DNA from: Azolla caroliniana
Taxonomy: Eukaryota > Polypodiophyta
Direction of reading: 5' to 3'
Assembly (NCBI GenBank): GCA_043228905.1
Contig: JBHGNT010000013.1
Coordinates: 17,484,001-17,548,000, forward strand
Length of the DNA: 64,000 bases
Position 1 is the stretch's first letter. The number at the start of each line of letters is the position of its first letter. Both the position numbers and the translations under genes were made by a program. Shown here piece by piece: positions 42,525-54,647 of the stretch. The notes under the pieces are model-generated. The model made no database searches and had not been told where the DNA came from. It was given only the letters and a program-made list of their open reading frames with translations.

Positions 42525-45391
42525 ACGTCACCAACTCTAGTCAACCACGCCATGACATCACAATACATTTCACACATGAGCTCTCTGACATATATGCTCG
42601 ACATGTTCAAGCCCATCTCTCCTCCCTTGATCCCTCCCTACCTTTAGAGAGCCTTAATACGAAACTCACACACATCCTTCATTCTGCAGCGGTTAGCAGC
42701 TTCCCATACACAAAACACTCCAATCAAGGTAAAGTAGGATCTATGCCACAAAATAGATGGTATGATGAGGATTGTAGGTGCTTACATCGACAACTTACAA
42801 TATCGCAACTCAGTGGTAGTATTACCTCAGTACAAGCTCGTAAAGAAATGCGCAAGATGACACGTCGTAAGAGACGAGCATGGGAGGCATCCCAATATTG
42901 GGAACTCTACCACATGCTCATGAGTAACGATTGTGCCACTGCATGGAAGAGATTACGGGAACCAAGACCACAAACACCCATCGAAGATCCCGAAACTTGG
43001 CACACTTATACAGAGAGACTTTACCACATCCCAAACCAACCACCCATTCCAATGCCTTCCACACCCCGACCTACTGTGGGGACACTCTTCACGACCTCTA
43101 GGGTCACGAAGGTCATAAAGAAATTACAACATAGGAAGTCCATGGACCACACAGGATTGCGAGCAGAACACATCATATACGCGAGAGAGTGCCTAGCTCC
43201 CTTACTAACTCTAATCTTCAATCGTGCCCTTGCAGAGGGTTTTCCATTACAATGGACCATGAACACAGTGGCCCCCATACATAAGGGGGGGGACCCCATG
43301 GACCCAAATACTTATAGGACCATTATGATAGGTCATACCCTTGCTAAATTATATGGTGCAGTAATGGAGGCAGAGCTTAGCGAGTATATGGAGACCTTAA
43401 ATCTTCGTGCACCTGAACAGGCCGGCTTTAGACGAGCCTTCTCCACTATTGACCATATCTTCACACTTAGATGCTTAATTGACCAGACTAAGGCTCGCAA
43501 GAAGAAACTATATTGTTGTTTTGTGGACTTCCGCAAAGCCTTTGACACGGTCCCTAGAGAGCGGTTGTTTGATAGGCTTAAGAGCTTGAGGATACCAGAT
43601 GACATGGTTTGGGCCATCTACGCACTATATGAACAAGTGTCCGGGTGTGTTCGATGCCCAGGCGGCATATCCGATAGTTTCACTAGCACTATTGGTGTAA
43701 AACAAGGTTGCCCCTTATCTCCGACTCTTTTTGGGATCTACATTGATGAGATCACAGATTTTATTGCTCGTAAGGGAGGCAATGGAGTAGTCCTTGGAGA
43801 TACGCAGGTGCGTATCTTGCTCTATGCAGATGACATAGTTTTGCTCTCTGAATCCGAACACGACCTACAAAGGCACCTTAATGCCTTAGATGACTTTTGC
43901 ACACAACGAGGATTGGTAGTGAATCTAGGGAAAACTAAAGTCCTTATCTTCCACACGTCGGCCCAAGTTAGAGCTAAGTGTCACCTAACTATCTCCCATA
44001 GCCCAGTTGAGGTGGTTGGATCATATGTCTATCTCGGAGTCACTTTCAGTGCCCGCTCAGGTAAATTTTCGATGACACAAGCAGCGAAGGATAGACTTAC
44101 AAGAGGACATGCATCCCTCTCACTCCTCGAGAGACAATGCCACCAAGCATACTTCCAAGAGCCACGAACTAAAGGGTGGCTCTTTGACTCATTAGTGACT
44201 CCCTCTCTCATGTATGCATCAGCGGTTTGGGCCCCAGGACTACCATCTTTCATGTGGACGCAATTAGAGAGACCATTGGTGATGATGTTATCACGCCAAC
44301 TCCGAAGCAAATCGTCGGTCCCACATGACATTATTAGGGCTGAGTTCACTCTACCCCCTATGTTAGTAGAAGCACTTTTTCAACTGGTAGTCTTTATACA
44401 CAGGATACATAACCAACCACTTGATAGAATATCCCACCAAGCCTTTAAGGCTTCTCGAGCATTGTATGAGTCCGGCTATACTAGCTCATGGTATGGCATG
44501 ATGGTGGGTTGGCTTCTTGCCAACGGTCTAGACATTACTAACCTCCCCCCCCTTAAGTACGACCACACGAATGATAACACTTTACTCTCTCATGAGGACC
44601 GTAATAAAGTAATACGCCAAGAAATATGGCAAATTTATACCCGGTATAAATGGATCACCCCACTAGAGCCACTCCCATCTAAAATGGCGTACTATAAGGA
44701 ACACTTTATGCACTTCTCTGAGTTAGGTTTTATCACGCGCCCAAAATATCTAGATGTATTCTTACCACATGCACTAAGGGTTGCCATTGGTCAACTTAGA
44801 ATATCATCTCACCAACTTGAGATTGAGAATGGACGTACTAATGGAGTCCCTAGGGAGGAAAGGATATGTAGGTTATGCCACATAGAGATAGAGGATGAGT
44901 ACCATTTTACATGCAAATGCCCCACCTATGCCGAGATAAGGGCAAAATACCAAGACATACTTGGTTCCTCTCCCACCCTCCCTAAACTATTAGATACACT
45001 AGATATAAAGAAATTAGGTAGATACATCTTAGAATTGAAACACCACAGAGAGAACAAATTACAAAACGTTGATAATAATGTTGCTAATGTTTACCAACAT
45101 ATAACAAATGAAGTTTTTCAGGAACAGGGGGAGACAATGAATGTCGACACACCTGCACCACTCGGACTTCTCCTTGATGAAGCAGAAAATCAAAGAAGAA
45201 CCAAACACCCTCGGATGCCGGGTTTCAAAGCAACTCGACGAGATGTAGAAGCAATAAAGAAAATAAGGGAACGTGAACTACACCGCCTAGAAGCCATGGC
45301 TAGGGCACTCTATGCATCGGGACCATGGGTCACACCCACACCAAAAACTTTTGACCTCCCACTTCTTTTTGAGAGACTTGGGTGGAAATGA
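42476..45391 (+). CDS. LINE-3 reverse transcriptase ORF (971 codons open; real element part from 42524)
   Basis: The frame is fully open. The first 16 or so residues are translated flank and microsatellite, so the annotated start is an accident of truncation. Reverse transcriptase motifs: HRKSMDHTGLRAEHI (about residue 218), APIHKGGDPMDPNTYRTI (about 263), CCFVDFRKAFDTV (about residue 350, first catalytic Asp), GVKQGCPLSPTLFGIYID (about 407) and LLYADDIVLLSES (catalytic YADD, about 450). A C-terminal CCHC finger, CRLCHIEIEDEYHFTCKC, starts at residue 798. The end is basic (ATRRDVEAIKKIRERELHR). An intact frame suggests recent arrival, but without its 5' half it cannot be autonomous. Confidence 0.85.
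42485..42523. repeat. CT microsatellite at the 5' end of LINE-3
   Basis: About 19 CT units directly abut the first LINE-3 bases. Confidence 0.95.
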
Positions 45392-45567
45392 GATTAGGCT
45401 TGGTGCAAAGTTTTGTACACTACTAGAACTTTCTTAGCTTAAGCTATTTTCTTTTATTTTTAGTTTTGATGATTGGATAAACACTCATTTTTTGTTGTAA
45501 CCTATTTGTCTCATGGGCCAAATTTGGCCTTAGAAGACGTTAATATTTCTTTCTTTCTTTCTTTCTT

Positions 45568-45585
<18 letters not shown>
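42524..45585 (+). mobile_element. LINE-3: 5'-truncated non-LTR retrotransposon with an open reverse-transcriptase frame
   Basis: The element starts abruptly after a CT microsatellite, in the region that normally links endonuclease to reverse transcriptase. It ends about 190 bases after the stop codon in a TTTC/CT microsatellite tail (45547-45585). No endonuclease is present. It is of a different type from LINE-1 and LINE-2 (motif DFRKAFDTV against LEKAYDHVNW). Because CT repeats flank both ends, a target duplication cannot be recognised. Confidence 0.87.
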
Positions 45586-45599
<14 letters not shown>

Positions 45600-46785
45600 T
45601 TTTGTAAAAATAGTGTATATGTTAAAAACAATTGAGAATACAAAAGACCATGTTGTCCCTACTACAATGTACAATAGTTGGGATCTTATGGCAACTGAAA
45701 CCCTCTAAGGTGTTGCAAAACTAGTTGACTCAATAAATGCAACTCTCTCAAAGGCAAGGCTCTCAAAGGCAAGGACTCACAAAGCTCCACTGCAAGAATT
45801 CCAAAAATCAATTTTCCTTTCGGTCTACATATTTGTTGGGGCATTCCATAAAGACCATATAGAGGATTGGAGGGTTAAGATTGATCTCCCTAAGTGAAAA
45901 CCCAAAGAAATGGTGTTCGAGTTATCATAGTTAATGATACCCAAAGTTGTGATATAACAATCCAAATAGCTTTAGCAATTGGGCATGTATGGAATTTGTT
46001 TAGCATTCTCCATCGATTGCTTTACAAAATGCCGTGTCCCCCATTTGAAACTAGTGAATATTTTAAAGTGGTTTCCAAATGCAAACCTACACTGTATTAC
46101 ATGTCAAAGAAACAGTTTCACACAAAATGGAAGATGAGATTGTCATCCTCCATACAACATCCAACATCACAAATGTACATAAAGTTAAAATGTGACATGT
46201 GAGTAACACCTTCACCATCAACCAAGTGTTGTCTCCCATCAACAATAAGATGTAATTTTTATGTACCATGAGTATCAAATGTTTGCTAGCAATTAACCCA
46301 AAACTAGACAAAGCAAGTGGTGGATGCCAAAATGCCAAATATGGTCAATACACATGAGACTTTCTTGTACACAATTCTAAATGTTACGATTTGCCCGTGT
46401 GGCACCAAAATAATAATTTGCACAATTTCCGAGCGTGACTTTGCCATACAGATTGAATTCAAACATGAGACTTTCCTTTCCATCCCATACATAAAGAGTT
46501 GGGAGGATGCGAGTACCTATGTTGGTAGAGAAATGCTATATTGTCTGCACTCTGACAACTGCCACTTGACCAACCTCAAACTTTGTTTCAATGAGCGCAC
46601 TAAGAGTTGTGCCATAACAAACTCGAAGCATTTAAAACGATCGATCATCCAGTCCTTGGTTTTACCATGGTAGATGCCAACCTTTTCCAAAAAGTGACAG
46701 ATTATACTTGCCCAAGGCTGAGTTCCTGCACTATATACATTTTAAGAGGCCTCTATGTGTCCATGCATGTGTGTGTGGGTATCTC
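45586..46785. other. Unclassified sequence, no gene recognised
   Basis: About 1.2 kb between LINE-3 and a CT/CA microsatellite. The minus strand has two short frames (46338-46087 and 46492-46304) with a retroelement flavour (GDNTWLMVKVLL, MAKSRSEIVQIIILVPHGQI). I could not match them to a family. CATGAGACTTTC occurs twice (46352 and 46464). Confidence 0.45.
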
Positions 46786-46798
46786 TCTCCCTCTCCCT

Positions 46799-46855
<57 letters not shown>

Positions 46856-47178
46856 GCACATACATATATATATTCATTCACATAGCGTACATAGCATAAA
46901 CAGTCACTCCATATCGACACATTGGAGCAAACAAAATTATGGACGGCACACACATCCACATTCTCACTCATCTCCCTCAATGCACGTCCTCATTCTCTCC
47001 CATCTCCCTCGGAGACGATCAGATTTTGTCCCATGTCCCCTCACAACCATTCACATCCACATTCTCTCTGCTCTCCCACACATGCACACGCGCATGGGCA
47101 TGCACTTGCAGATACATACATACATACAAATACACATGCACAGGACATGGCCTATGGCCTTTGCACATACACATACTC

Positions 47179-47213
<35 letters not shown>

Positions 47214-47388
47214 TCTATCGATCTATGTATCTTTCTTTCTTCTTTAGAGATGAGGATCAGGGATCAGAGAGATCACACACTCACACACACACATAATGTC
47301 TCTCACATGCCATAGTTTGAGATGGTCACGTCAATCGTTGGATGACGATGTTAATGTCATTGGTTCAATACACCAATGCGCCATGAAG

Positions 47389-47444
<56 letters not shown>

Positions 47445-47646
47445 ACAATTACAAGAATTTTTATGATGAGGAAGGATTGGATTGAGTTGAGTTGAGTTGC
47501 AAGAAGTAATGGAAATTGAGAGGGATGAGGATTCGAACCCATGACCTATGGTGGGATGACCCCCATTCATCATCATCATACATACTCATAGCCTATAGCT
47601 CATAGCCCATACCCATACCCATACCCATACCGACACACTGTATGTG
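46785..47646. repeat. Simple-repeat cluster
   Basis: Contains (CCCTCT)n/(CT)n/(CA)n at 46785-46858, a CT tract at 47181-47209, ACACACTC repeats at 47272-47293, (GT)n followed by (GA)n at 47391-47444, and (CATACC)n near 47604-47632. A box-B-like GGGTTCGAATCC on the minus strand (47529-47540) is isolated. Open frames here are translations of the repeats. Confidence 0.85.
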
Positions 47647-48240
47647 TGTGTATGTGTAACGGACGGCAGAGATGCTCCTCAGATCGTGACCATCGGACGG
47701 CCCAAAACGCATCGCCTGTTGCTCTCTCTCTCTCTCTCTCTCTCTGTTTATCTGTGAACAACCACACACACACAGTGAGAGACAGAGCTTTCTTCTTCTT
47801 CTTCTTCTTCTTCTTCTGCAGCTTTCATGGCGATAGAAACTTGCAGAAGCTCCCATTTCTTCTCTTTTTCTTCCTTCTCTTCTTCTTCTTCTTCCTCTTC
47901 CTCTTCTTCTTCTTCTGCAGCTTTCATGGTGATGTAGCAGAACAAGCCATTCTTCTTCTTCTTCTTCTTCTTCCTCCTCCTCCTCCTCCTCCTCCCCCTT
48001 CCCCTTCTTCTGCTTTTCCTTCAGCTTTCATGGATGCATAGCACATAAATTCCTTCTTCTTCTTCTTCTGCTTCCCTGGCTTTGCTAACACAGAAATTCC
48101 TTAAATTCTTCCTCCTTCTCCTGCAGCTTTCATGGCGATTTAGTAAACCAATTCCTTCTTCTGCACCTTTGATGGTGGTATAGCAGAGCAATCCTTTCGT
48201 CCTTTTCTGCTTCTTTCTTCTTCTGTCAAGTTTCATTCAG
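47646..48240 (+). repeat. TTC-rich degenerate minisatellite upstream of the Dof gene
   Basis: A motif near CTTCTGCAGCTTTCATGGCGAT recurs at about 47812, 47913, 48016, 48117 and 48158. The first four are about 100 bases apart, separated by TTC/TCC tracts. The strand is nearly pure pyrimidine over long stretches. It could be promoter or leader DNA of the Dof gene. Confidence 0.75.
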
Positions 48241-49432
48241 CTCCGTGTGAATTCTCTCGTTTTTCCCAATTGGGTAAGTTTGCTCTTATATTTCTTTCAA
48301 CCAGTCCGATCTCCTCTGTCTCTCTTTCCTTTTTCCCATATTTATTTGCTTTTGCGTTTCTGCCACTCCTTTTTTTTAGGGTTTGCATTGATGTTCTTTA
48401 GAATTTTGCTTGTTTGTCTGCTGTAGCAATTTCTGCAGAGAATTTTGCTTTACTACGTGCTGGACGTTCAGGATTTGAGAGCCCCTGCATTCCTGATCTT
48501 CTCCGGCCTCTCCTAGAGAAAAGCATCCCGCTTCTGTTTATCCCAGCTGCAGAAGAGAGAGGGAAGAAATTCTTCTTCCCAGCTGCTGGAGAGAGAGAGA
48601 GAGAAAGAGAAATTAAGTTTACAAATTTCGAGTGCAGAGAAGGAAAGTCAATTCCGACATCCTGCTGCGGCATTTAGGGTTCAATTCGCTGAAGAGAGCA
48701 AAAAAAGGGCCATCTTGCTGTTAGGGTTTCATCTGGAAAATAAAAAATCTGCAGGCTTCTGCAGCCAATTTTAGGATAAAGTGGAGAACAAATGTGCTGG
48801 CCCTCGTTTCAATGGTTTAATCTGCAGACTAGAGAAAAGCAAAATTTGATATCCTTCAGATTTAAGGGTTTAATGTGCAGAAGATGAAAAGCATCTTTCG
48901 GCATCCCAGATGTGGCAAGAGGGTTAAAACTCTGAGATAAATAAAACAAAAAGCAAAATTGCCTCAGAAATTTCAGCTCCGAAGGGGTGTCTTGCAGCAT
49001 CATCTGTGGGCTTTGAGTTTGTTCAATGAAATTTCAGTAGCTTATTCTGAGCAAAGGAAAGTTAGCCTTTTTTTAGGGTCAAGCAGCATTCTCTGCAAAA
49101 TTCTGCTCAGGTGGCCAATTCAATTCAAATTGTTTTTACAGGATAACAATGTCTGCATAAAAACAAATCTCAGTCCTCAAGGTCAATTTAGATCGCCCTT
49201 TAGGGTTTCAGGATATTTTCTAGGAAAATTTGTTTCTAGGGCTGATTGAGGGTATCTCTGGAAATTTGCTTTGCTGTCCAGGCTGTGCATCCAAGGGGTA
49301 AACTGCTGCAATTTATTTTCCAGGAAGCATATCTACTGAGGGTGTCTGGCACAATTTAGTTTCAGGGAAGCTGCAAACAATCAAGAGTAGTATAGTCAGC
49401 TTCTGTCTCGGCTTTTTGTGAATCAAGCAGAG
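48241..49432 (+). promoter_or_regulatory. Probable 5' leader of the Dof gene
   Basis: This 1.2-kb stretch has many TTTAGGGTT and CTGCAG motifs and no gene of its own. GGTAAGTTT at 48273-48281 is a plausible splice donor, and CAAGCAG|AG just before the ATG (about 49430) a plausible acceptor, so part of it may be an intron. Several upstream ATGs exist. The transcript structure is inferred. Confidence 0.4.
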
Positions 49433-50524
49433 ATGTCATTGGCTGAGGAGAATCCCGAGACAATGAAGGCCATCAGGTGCCCTCGCTGCGACTCCCCCGA
49501 CACGAAGTTCTGCTACTACAACAACTACAGCACAGCACAGCCCCGGCACTTCTGCAAGAACTGCAAGCGCTACTGGACTGCGGGTGGCTCTCTTCGCAAT
49601 GTCCCCGTCGGTGGCGGCCTTCGCAAGAACAAAAAGACCAAGATGCAAACCAATCTAGACAGCAAAAGCAAAAGCAAAAGCGACATCGATGATGTTGTTG
49701 CCACCTCTTCCTCCTCGGCTGATGAGCCCATGAAGCCAGGCTCCAGTAGTGTGAAATCGACCGTCTCGCCTTCACTAGCCTTTGGCCAAAGCCCATTGAA
49801 ATCTGATGTCGTAGGTGGAGGAGGGTTAGGGTTAGGGTTAGGGTTCCCTTACGAGGAGTCGCCAGGGGCGGGTCACACGAGTATGATGAAAAGGTACCCT
49901 GTACCCGATGAGAATACCAGTTACTATACACCTCATTACCCCTCTCATGGGATGTTCTCTCTCCCTCACAACAATGGTGGTATCAGAGCGACGGCACCAA
50001 CTCCATATTCGGCTCCATATGAACACAGCCTTATCTCGTTGCCATCACAACCATCCGAAGCAATCTACAGTGACAATGGAGGGAGCTCAAAGAGGCTCCG
50101 GAACAACAATGGGGAGATCTCCATTGGACATCTCGGGTCATCGGAAGATTCTGTTGCCAAGAGCAACAGTGGACTCTTCTTGTACGGAGGTTTGTCAGGT
50201 ACAACCTCACGGTTGTACGATACCAACCATCATACAGGTCACTCTAACAATGATAATATCGAGGAGCCTTTCCTCAGTTGGCATCAGGCGGGGTTCTCGG
50301 GTGCTACCATGCCTTCCCTTCCTCCTCAAGGATTGGTTTCAGATGGGCAAGAGAACACTCAAACTTCGAAAGGTGAAGAATTTGTGACTCCTCGGGGTGG
50401 GGTAAATTTTGATGATGAGGATGAAGGCCTCGGAAATGTGGTTAATGTTAGATACCCGTATGATTGGGAGCAAGTGTCAGAGGTGCTTTTCGGAGGGACC
50501 CCTGATTTCTTCCAAATACCATGA
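49433..50524 (+). CDS. Dof-type zinc-finger transcription factor (363 aa)
   Basis: The start is the ATG at 49433; a longer frame from 49418 would need GTG. A single Dof domain lies at residues 16-65: CPRC (Cys16, Cys19), [10 protein letters not shown], then FCKNC (Cys41, Cys44), giving CX2C-X21-CX2C, followed by [22 protein letters not shown]. Dof proteins are plant nuclear factors that bind AAAG cores. After the domain come a Lys/Ser-rich stretch (possible nuclear signal), Ser-rich low complexity and GLGLGLGF (about residues 133-140, encoded by TTAGGG-like repeats). The protein ends in an acidic part and [16 protein letters not shown]. The coding part has no intron. [14 protein letters not shown] resembles the CDF-like subgroup, but I would not assign a subgroup from this alone. 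Confidence 0.95.
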   Translation: MSLAEENPETMKAIRCPRCDSPDTKFCYYNNYSTAQPRHFCKNCKRYWTAGGSLRNVPVGGGLRKNKKTKMQTNLDSKSKSKSDIDDVVATSSSSADEPMKPGSSSVKSTVSPSLAFGQSPLKSDVVGGGGLGLGLGFPYEESPGAGHTSMMKRYPVPDENTSYYTPHYPSHGMFSLPHNNGGIRATAPTPYSAPYEHSLISLPSQPSEAIYSDNGGSSKRLRNNNGEISIGHLGSSEDSVAKSNSGLFLYGGLSGTTSRLYDTNHHTGHSNNDNIEEPFLSWHQAGFSGATMPSLPPQGLVSDGQENTQTSKGEEFVTPRGGVNFDDEDEGLGNVVNVRYPYDWEQVSEVLFGGTPDFFQIP

Positions 50525-53500
50525 TTCTCTCTGATACCATTTTTCTCCCTCGTGTGCTGTGACTGGGATGACCAGATTCTCGGGTACACATGGAAAGATT
50601 CTTGAAGATCATGATACCAATTCTTTTTTAATTCAGTCAAAACTTTGGCGACGAGAAGTAGTTGTATACTTCGGTCTTTCAGTGAACGAAAATGGGCAGG
50701 CAGAATTTTGTAACTGTCATACTATTTCAGCGGCTCTAACTGTTCAGTCATCGTATGTTCTATGTTGAATGAACTTACTCAAATTCATGGCTTCGTCTCA
50801 TTTTAATAATTCTGTAGGATTAGAGATCTTGTGAAGTGGATAGAGCAAGGTTCGTGCACGAGGTAGAGCTTTTGAACACAAACGTAACGATGAGATCTTA
50901 TGGAGTTGGATAGATGTATGCACCTATTCGAGCTTTCTAATGCAACAATTTAGAGATCTTGTGAAGTGGATAGATAGATCAATTTCATTTGAAAGGATGG
51001 AATGCAACACTAGAGATCGCTTGTACACTGGATATATATATAGATAGATAGATCATCATCATCATCATTTTCATCATCATCATCATTGAAGAAGAAGAAT
51101 CAACTCGACACAATCTTCGTTACTTACAAGGTCAGAATGCTGAAAAACTGATGGGATTTGTATTAATGTGTATTTATTTTATTTTTACTATTTTTATGTA
51201 CCCTTCAATGATCCACCATGTTTGTTTCTTCTAATAATAAGAGATGCATTTTCTCAATGGTAAATTTGTTGCTTGTTTTTTCTTTTTGGTTCCTTTTTTC
51301 ATCGACAGTCTCTACCTAAAGTCTCTCTTAAAGTAGATACAATGAAAAAACACAATGGAATCAATGTAAATATCTTTGGTCTCTATTTTGTTGTGTTTCC
51401 GAAGAAGCCTGATGAACTGACTATCAATACTCTTTGAAATGGTGTCATATTATTATCACTTGAAAGACAACTGAAAATTTTGTCTTCTCTTTTAGGTTAC
51501 GAGTCCAATTTTTATATCAGGTCAAGGTGAACAATTTAAGAGCTAGTTTCACCTAATATTAAACAAACATGTTAAAATCTATCATCTATTGTGCAATTTT
51601 TATATTGCAACGATTCAAGCGTGACTGTCATCTAATATTAGACAATGTGCTGAAAACTTGTTTGTTCCGAAGGAGAAGAAGAATGGACAAAAGTGAGAGA
51701 GTTTGCCCATCCCTGCATAGCCAATGTTTCCTGCATAACCGATGTTTGATGGCTTTTTTCCCAAAATCATAGTATAATTTTGTACAAGTTATTAGTGCCA
51801 TCATGAAGATGAAGAAAGTTTTTCTTTCATGATATTTATGCACATTGTTTCACTTCAAGCGATGACATGGTTATAATTTGGCAGCCAAATATAAATACAA
51901 GCTTCATTTATTATCTTACTTAATACCTTCTTTTAGAATGTTTGATACATATCAAGCAATCTTATTATACATATACATATATTATAAAGTTTGATTGAAC
52001 TCTTTTATTTGTTCCAATACATTTACAAATGTATATGCATTGGCTATGGTTTCTTGTGATTTGATCACATGACCTGGTGTGCTAGAACTGCCTACTCTGT
52101 TGTGAAGAAAAGAGGGGGGGAGAAGCAAAAAGATCCTCAACAAATAAAAAGCACTTAATGGCATTGTAAAAAGTCAAAAAGAAAAAATCACAAAACAAAT
52201 CAATAAAAGATTCTATAAAGATGTGGTTAAAGTGGTGTTGTGGTGGATGTATTTGTTATGTACACCAGCCATGAAAAAAAAACATAAGATGTTTATTCTA
52301 AAACTCACAAAAGCTGATTCTAGAAAGAGATATGCAGAAGAAGATTGTGGATGTTGTGTAGCATGTGAAATCAAAATCACACCAAAAATAAAGAGAAGAT
52401 TCTGTAAATGAAGAATGTTGTGTTTGCATGTGTTGGTTATATTTGAACCAAACACTAATATTGTTGTTTAAATGAACCTTCCTGATGAAAGGCAATATGA
52501 CACATGATATTGCATTTTAAAAATGATCTCACATCCACCTCATGATTACCAACATTGGCAATGATGTTGATGTTGACAATGATGACAACTATGATGTTGA
52601 TGGTGGTAATGATGATGATGATAATGATAATGATAATGATAATGACAAAGTTAGATGCTCATAGCATAAGAAGAGAATCTTTATGCAAAACCTTTCTCTA
52701 GAGAACCTACAACAATATCTCGTAGACACATCAAATTAAAAGATCTACCTCTATCAAAATAGATATGTGATCAATGTTTCTAAACAACCCATAAATGCAC
52801 AATCGCCGGTTGCTCTTTATAAACTTTCAAGGCAACTAGAACTTCCCAATGTCCGCTAGATTAGATGTGTTATTGATATTTAAATGGAAACAAGCAAGAG
52901 CTTCTCCCCAAAATGAGCGCCTTAGTATGCGCGAGAGAAATATTTTAACCCACCTACCTGCCCCTTACTGCATGCCATTGTATATCCATCCCACTATGAG
53001 CTACACACATAATGGTTGTTCATCATATAACATAGGATTGCACTTCATAACAAGTTTCGCTATCACCATCGTCAATTATGAGGGCCACTATCACTATCAT
53101 CAATTGGATACTAATTGTAGATGAACAATCACACTAACAAACTTTGTACCTCTACTAGATGATGATATAACTTTCTTTTCTCTGTTCCTGGAGAAAGCCA
53201 AAAATTTTAAGGATTTCCTAAATATACATCCCCAAACCTGCAAAAACATTGTGGAAAATGTAAATACTCTAGCATTTGTAAGAAACAGAAAGTTGTTGAC
53301 AATTCATTCAGTAAAAGACAGCTTGCCATCAATGAAAGGAGATCCATCCATGGATCTATGAGCATGAAATTCTTAGCAAAAGGATGCCATTGTTCTGCTA
53401 TGTTTCTTTGCTCTTTATTTTGAGCTTTCCTAACTCAATTAGGGCTTCGATAGTTCGTCCATGCAGAATAGGTACTAGTAACTACTTAGCTTTAATGGCT

Positions 53501-54525
53501 TCTTTCATAAAAAGGAAAAATGATTCCAACTATGCAAATTATAAAGTTAGAACTGTGCCCCAGCATCAACACATTGCTCTGCGTAAAAATGGTGAGCATT
53601 GTCTTATACACCAAAGCCAGTTCATGTTGTAAAACCTAATGAGTTCAAAAGTAATTTATAGTGTTGTGGGTACCAACAAACTAGCACCATTGTTCCTGTT
53701 TCTTACTTGTGCACATATGTTTGGGATCATATTTCCTGTGGTCTCATAAATCTATTTCAGCTACACATGAGTTGACAGTGAAAGTAATTGTGTTTTATGG
53801 AAAAGTACTGTGATTAAAGGAATACTCGGATAACATGCAAGAATTAGTGGGTGCAACTAATTGTGAAGCCCTTCATTCCCCCCTCCCACTCCCTACAAAC
53901 GATATTGCTATATCACACAGACAGTCTTGCATATTACCTGTCATACACATGATACTGTGGAAAGTGTTGATTTTCCTAAAAAGTCATTGGAAATTTGAAT
54001 CATGCAATCTTTTCAGAGATGCAATTTTTCTCTTGATGATGAAAAATTGTAACATAAAACACATTTATTCAAAGTTGTGGAATAAAATGTCTTGTGGTAT
54101 CACAGGTCTCATCGAGTAATAACAATACAAGTTTATGTACAGTGCCGAATAAGAACAAGAAGAAAAGAAACAGCTTCCTTCGGAATTCATGTACATTTCT
54201 TTCTCAAACAAGACTCTCAAACTCTCTGAAGAAATTTTTTGAAACAGGATCTAGCTAAAAAGAATCATGTAATCCCATTTTCTTCACTCTGCAGTCTCCA
54301 AACCCTAACCTCTTGAAACAGAGGTATCAGAAAGGGGCTGAAATACCCACCCCACTCTTCGGAAAAGACAAGACATCTTCCAAAATTTTCCAAATAAAAT
54401 AAAATTTGAAGCGACGAAACAAAGGATGATGCTGGGTATCTTATGCATGTGAATTGTGAAAGATTTTAGGTTTAGGACTAGGGTTGAGGTTTTCAGGTTT
54501 ACGTTTGGTTTTTTTGGGTTAGGGT
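50525..54525. other. Dof 3' flank and intergenic sequence, no gene seen
   Basis: The first part probably includes the Dof 3' UTR. At 50818-51010 the phrase AGAGATCTTGTGAAGTGGATAGA recurs imperfectly two to three times. GAT/AAT-rich tandem repeats occur at 51051-51085 and 52560-52645. The rest is AT-rich with only short frames that match nothing I recognise. Confidence 0.6.
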
Positions 54526-54567
54526 TTTTAGGTTGTTAGGGTTAGGGTTAGGGTTAAGGTTAGGGTG
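54526..54567. repeat. Short interstitial telomere-like tract
   Basis: Several TTAGGG-type units (GTTAGGGTTAGGGTTAGGG near 54536-54554) lie within a longer degenerate stretch (54465-54570) of GGTTT/TAGGG motifs. The units are six bases, not the seven-base TTTAGGG of most plants. It sits about 80 bases beyond the stop codon of the glycosyltransferase gene. Confidence 0.7.
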
Positions 54568-54647
54568 TAGTAGTTTTGGGATTGGATTTATGGTTTAGAT
54601 TTCATGTTTCAATGCTTTGAATAACGCAAGAATCAGCCAACCTCACA

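Noticed and set aside
46755-47315. Open frame of 186 codons rich in Leu-Ser and His-Thr
   Set aside because: It translates CT and CA microsatellites; no non-repeat protein content.
47521-47545. tRNA gene on the minus strand (GGGTTCGAATCC)
   Set aside because: Only a B-box-like sequence; no acceptor, D arm or anticodon arm could be folded around it.
47748-48041. Glu-rich or Phe-rich frames on both strands
   Set aside because: Translations of the TTC/GAA repeats upstream of the Dof gene.
48414-48677. 87-codon open frame in the Dof leader
   Set aside because: Starts without ATG at its stated beginning, includes GA-repeat translation, and lies in probable untranslated leader.
49418-49432. Longer start for the Dof protein
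   Set aside because: The codon at 49418 is GTG; a plant gene would use the ATG at 49433.
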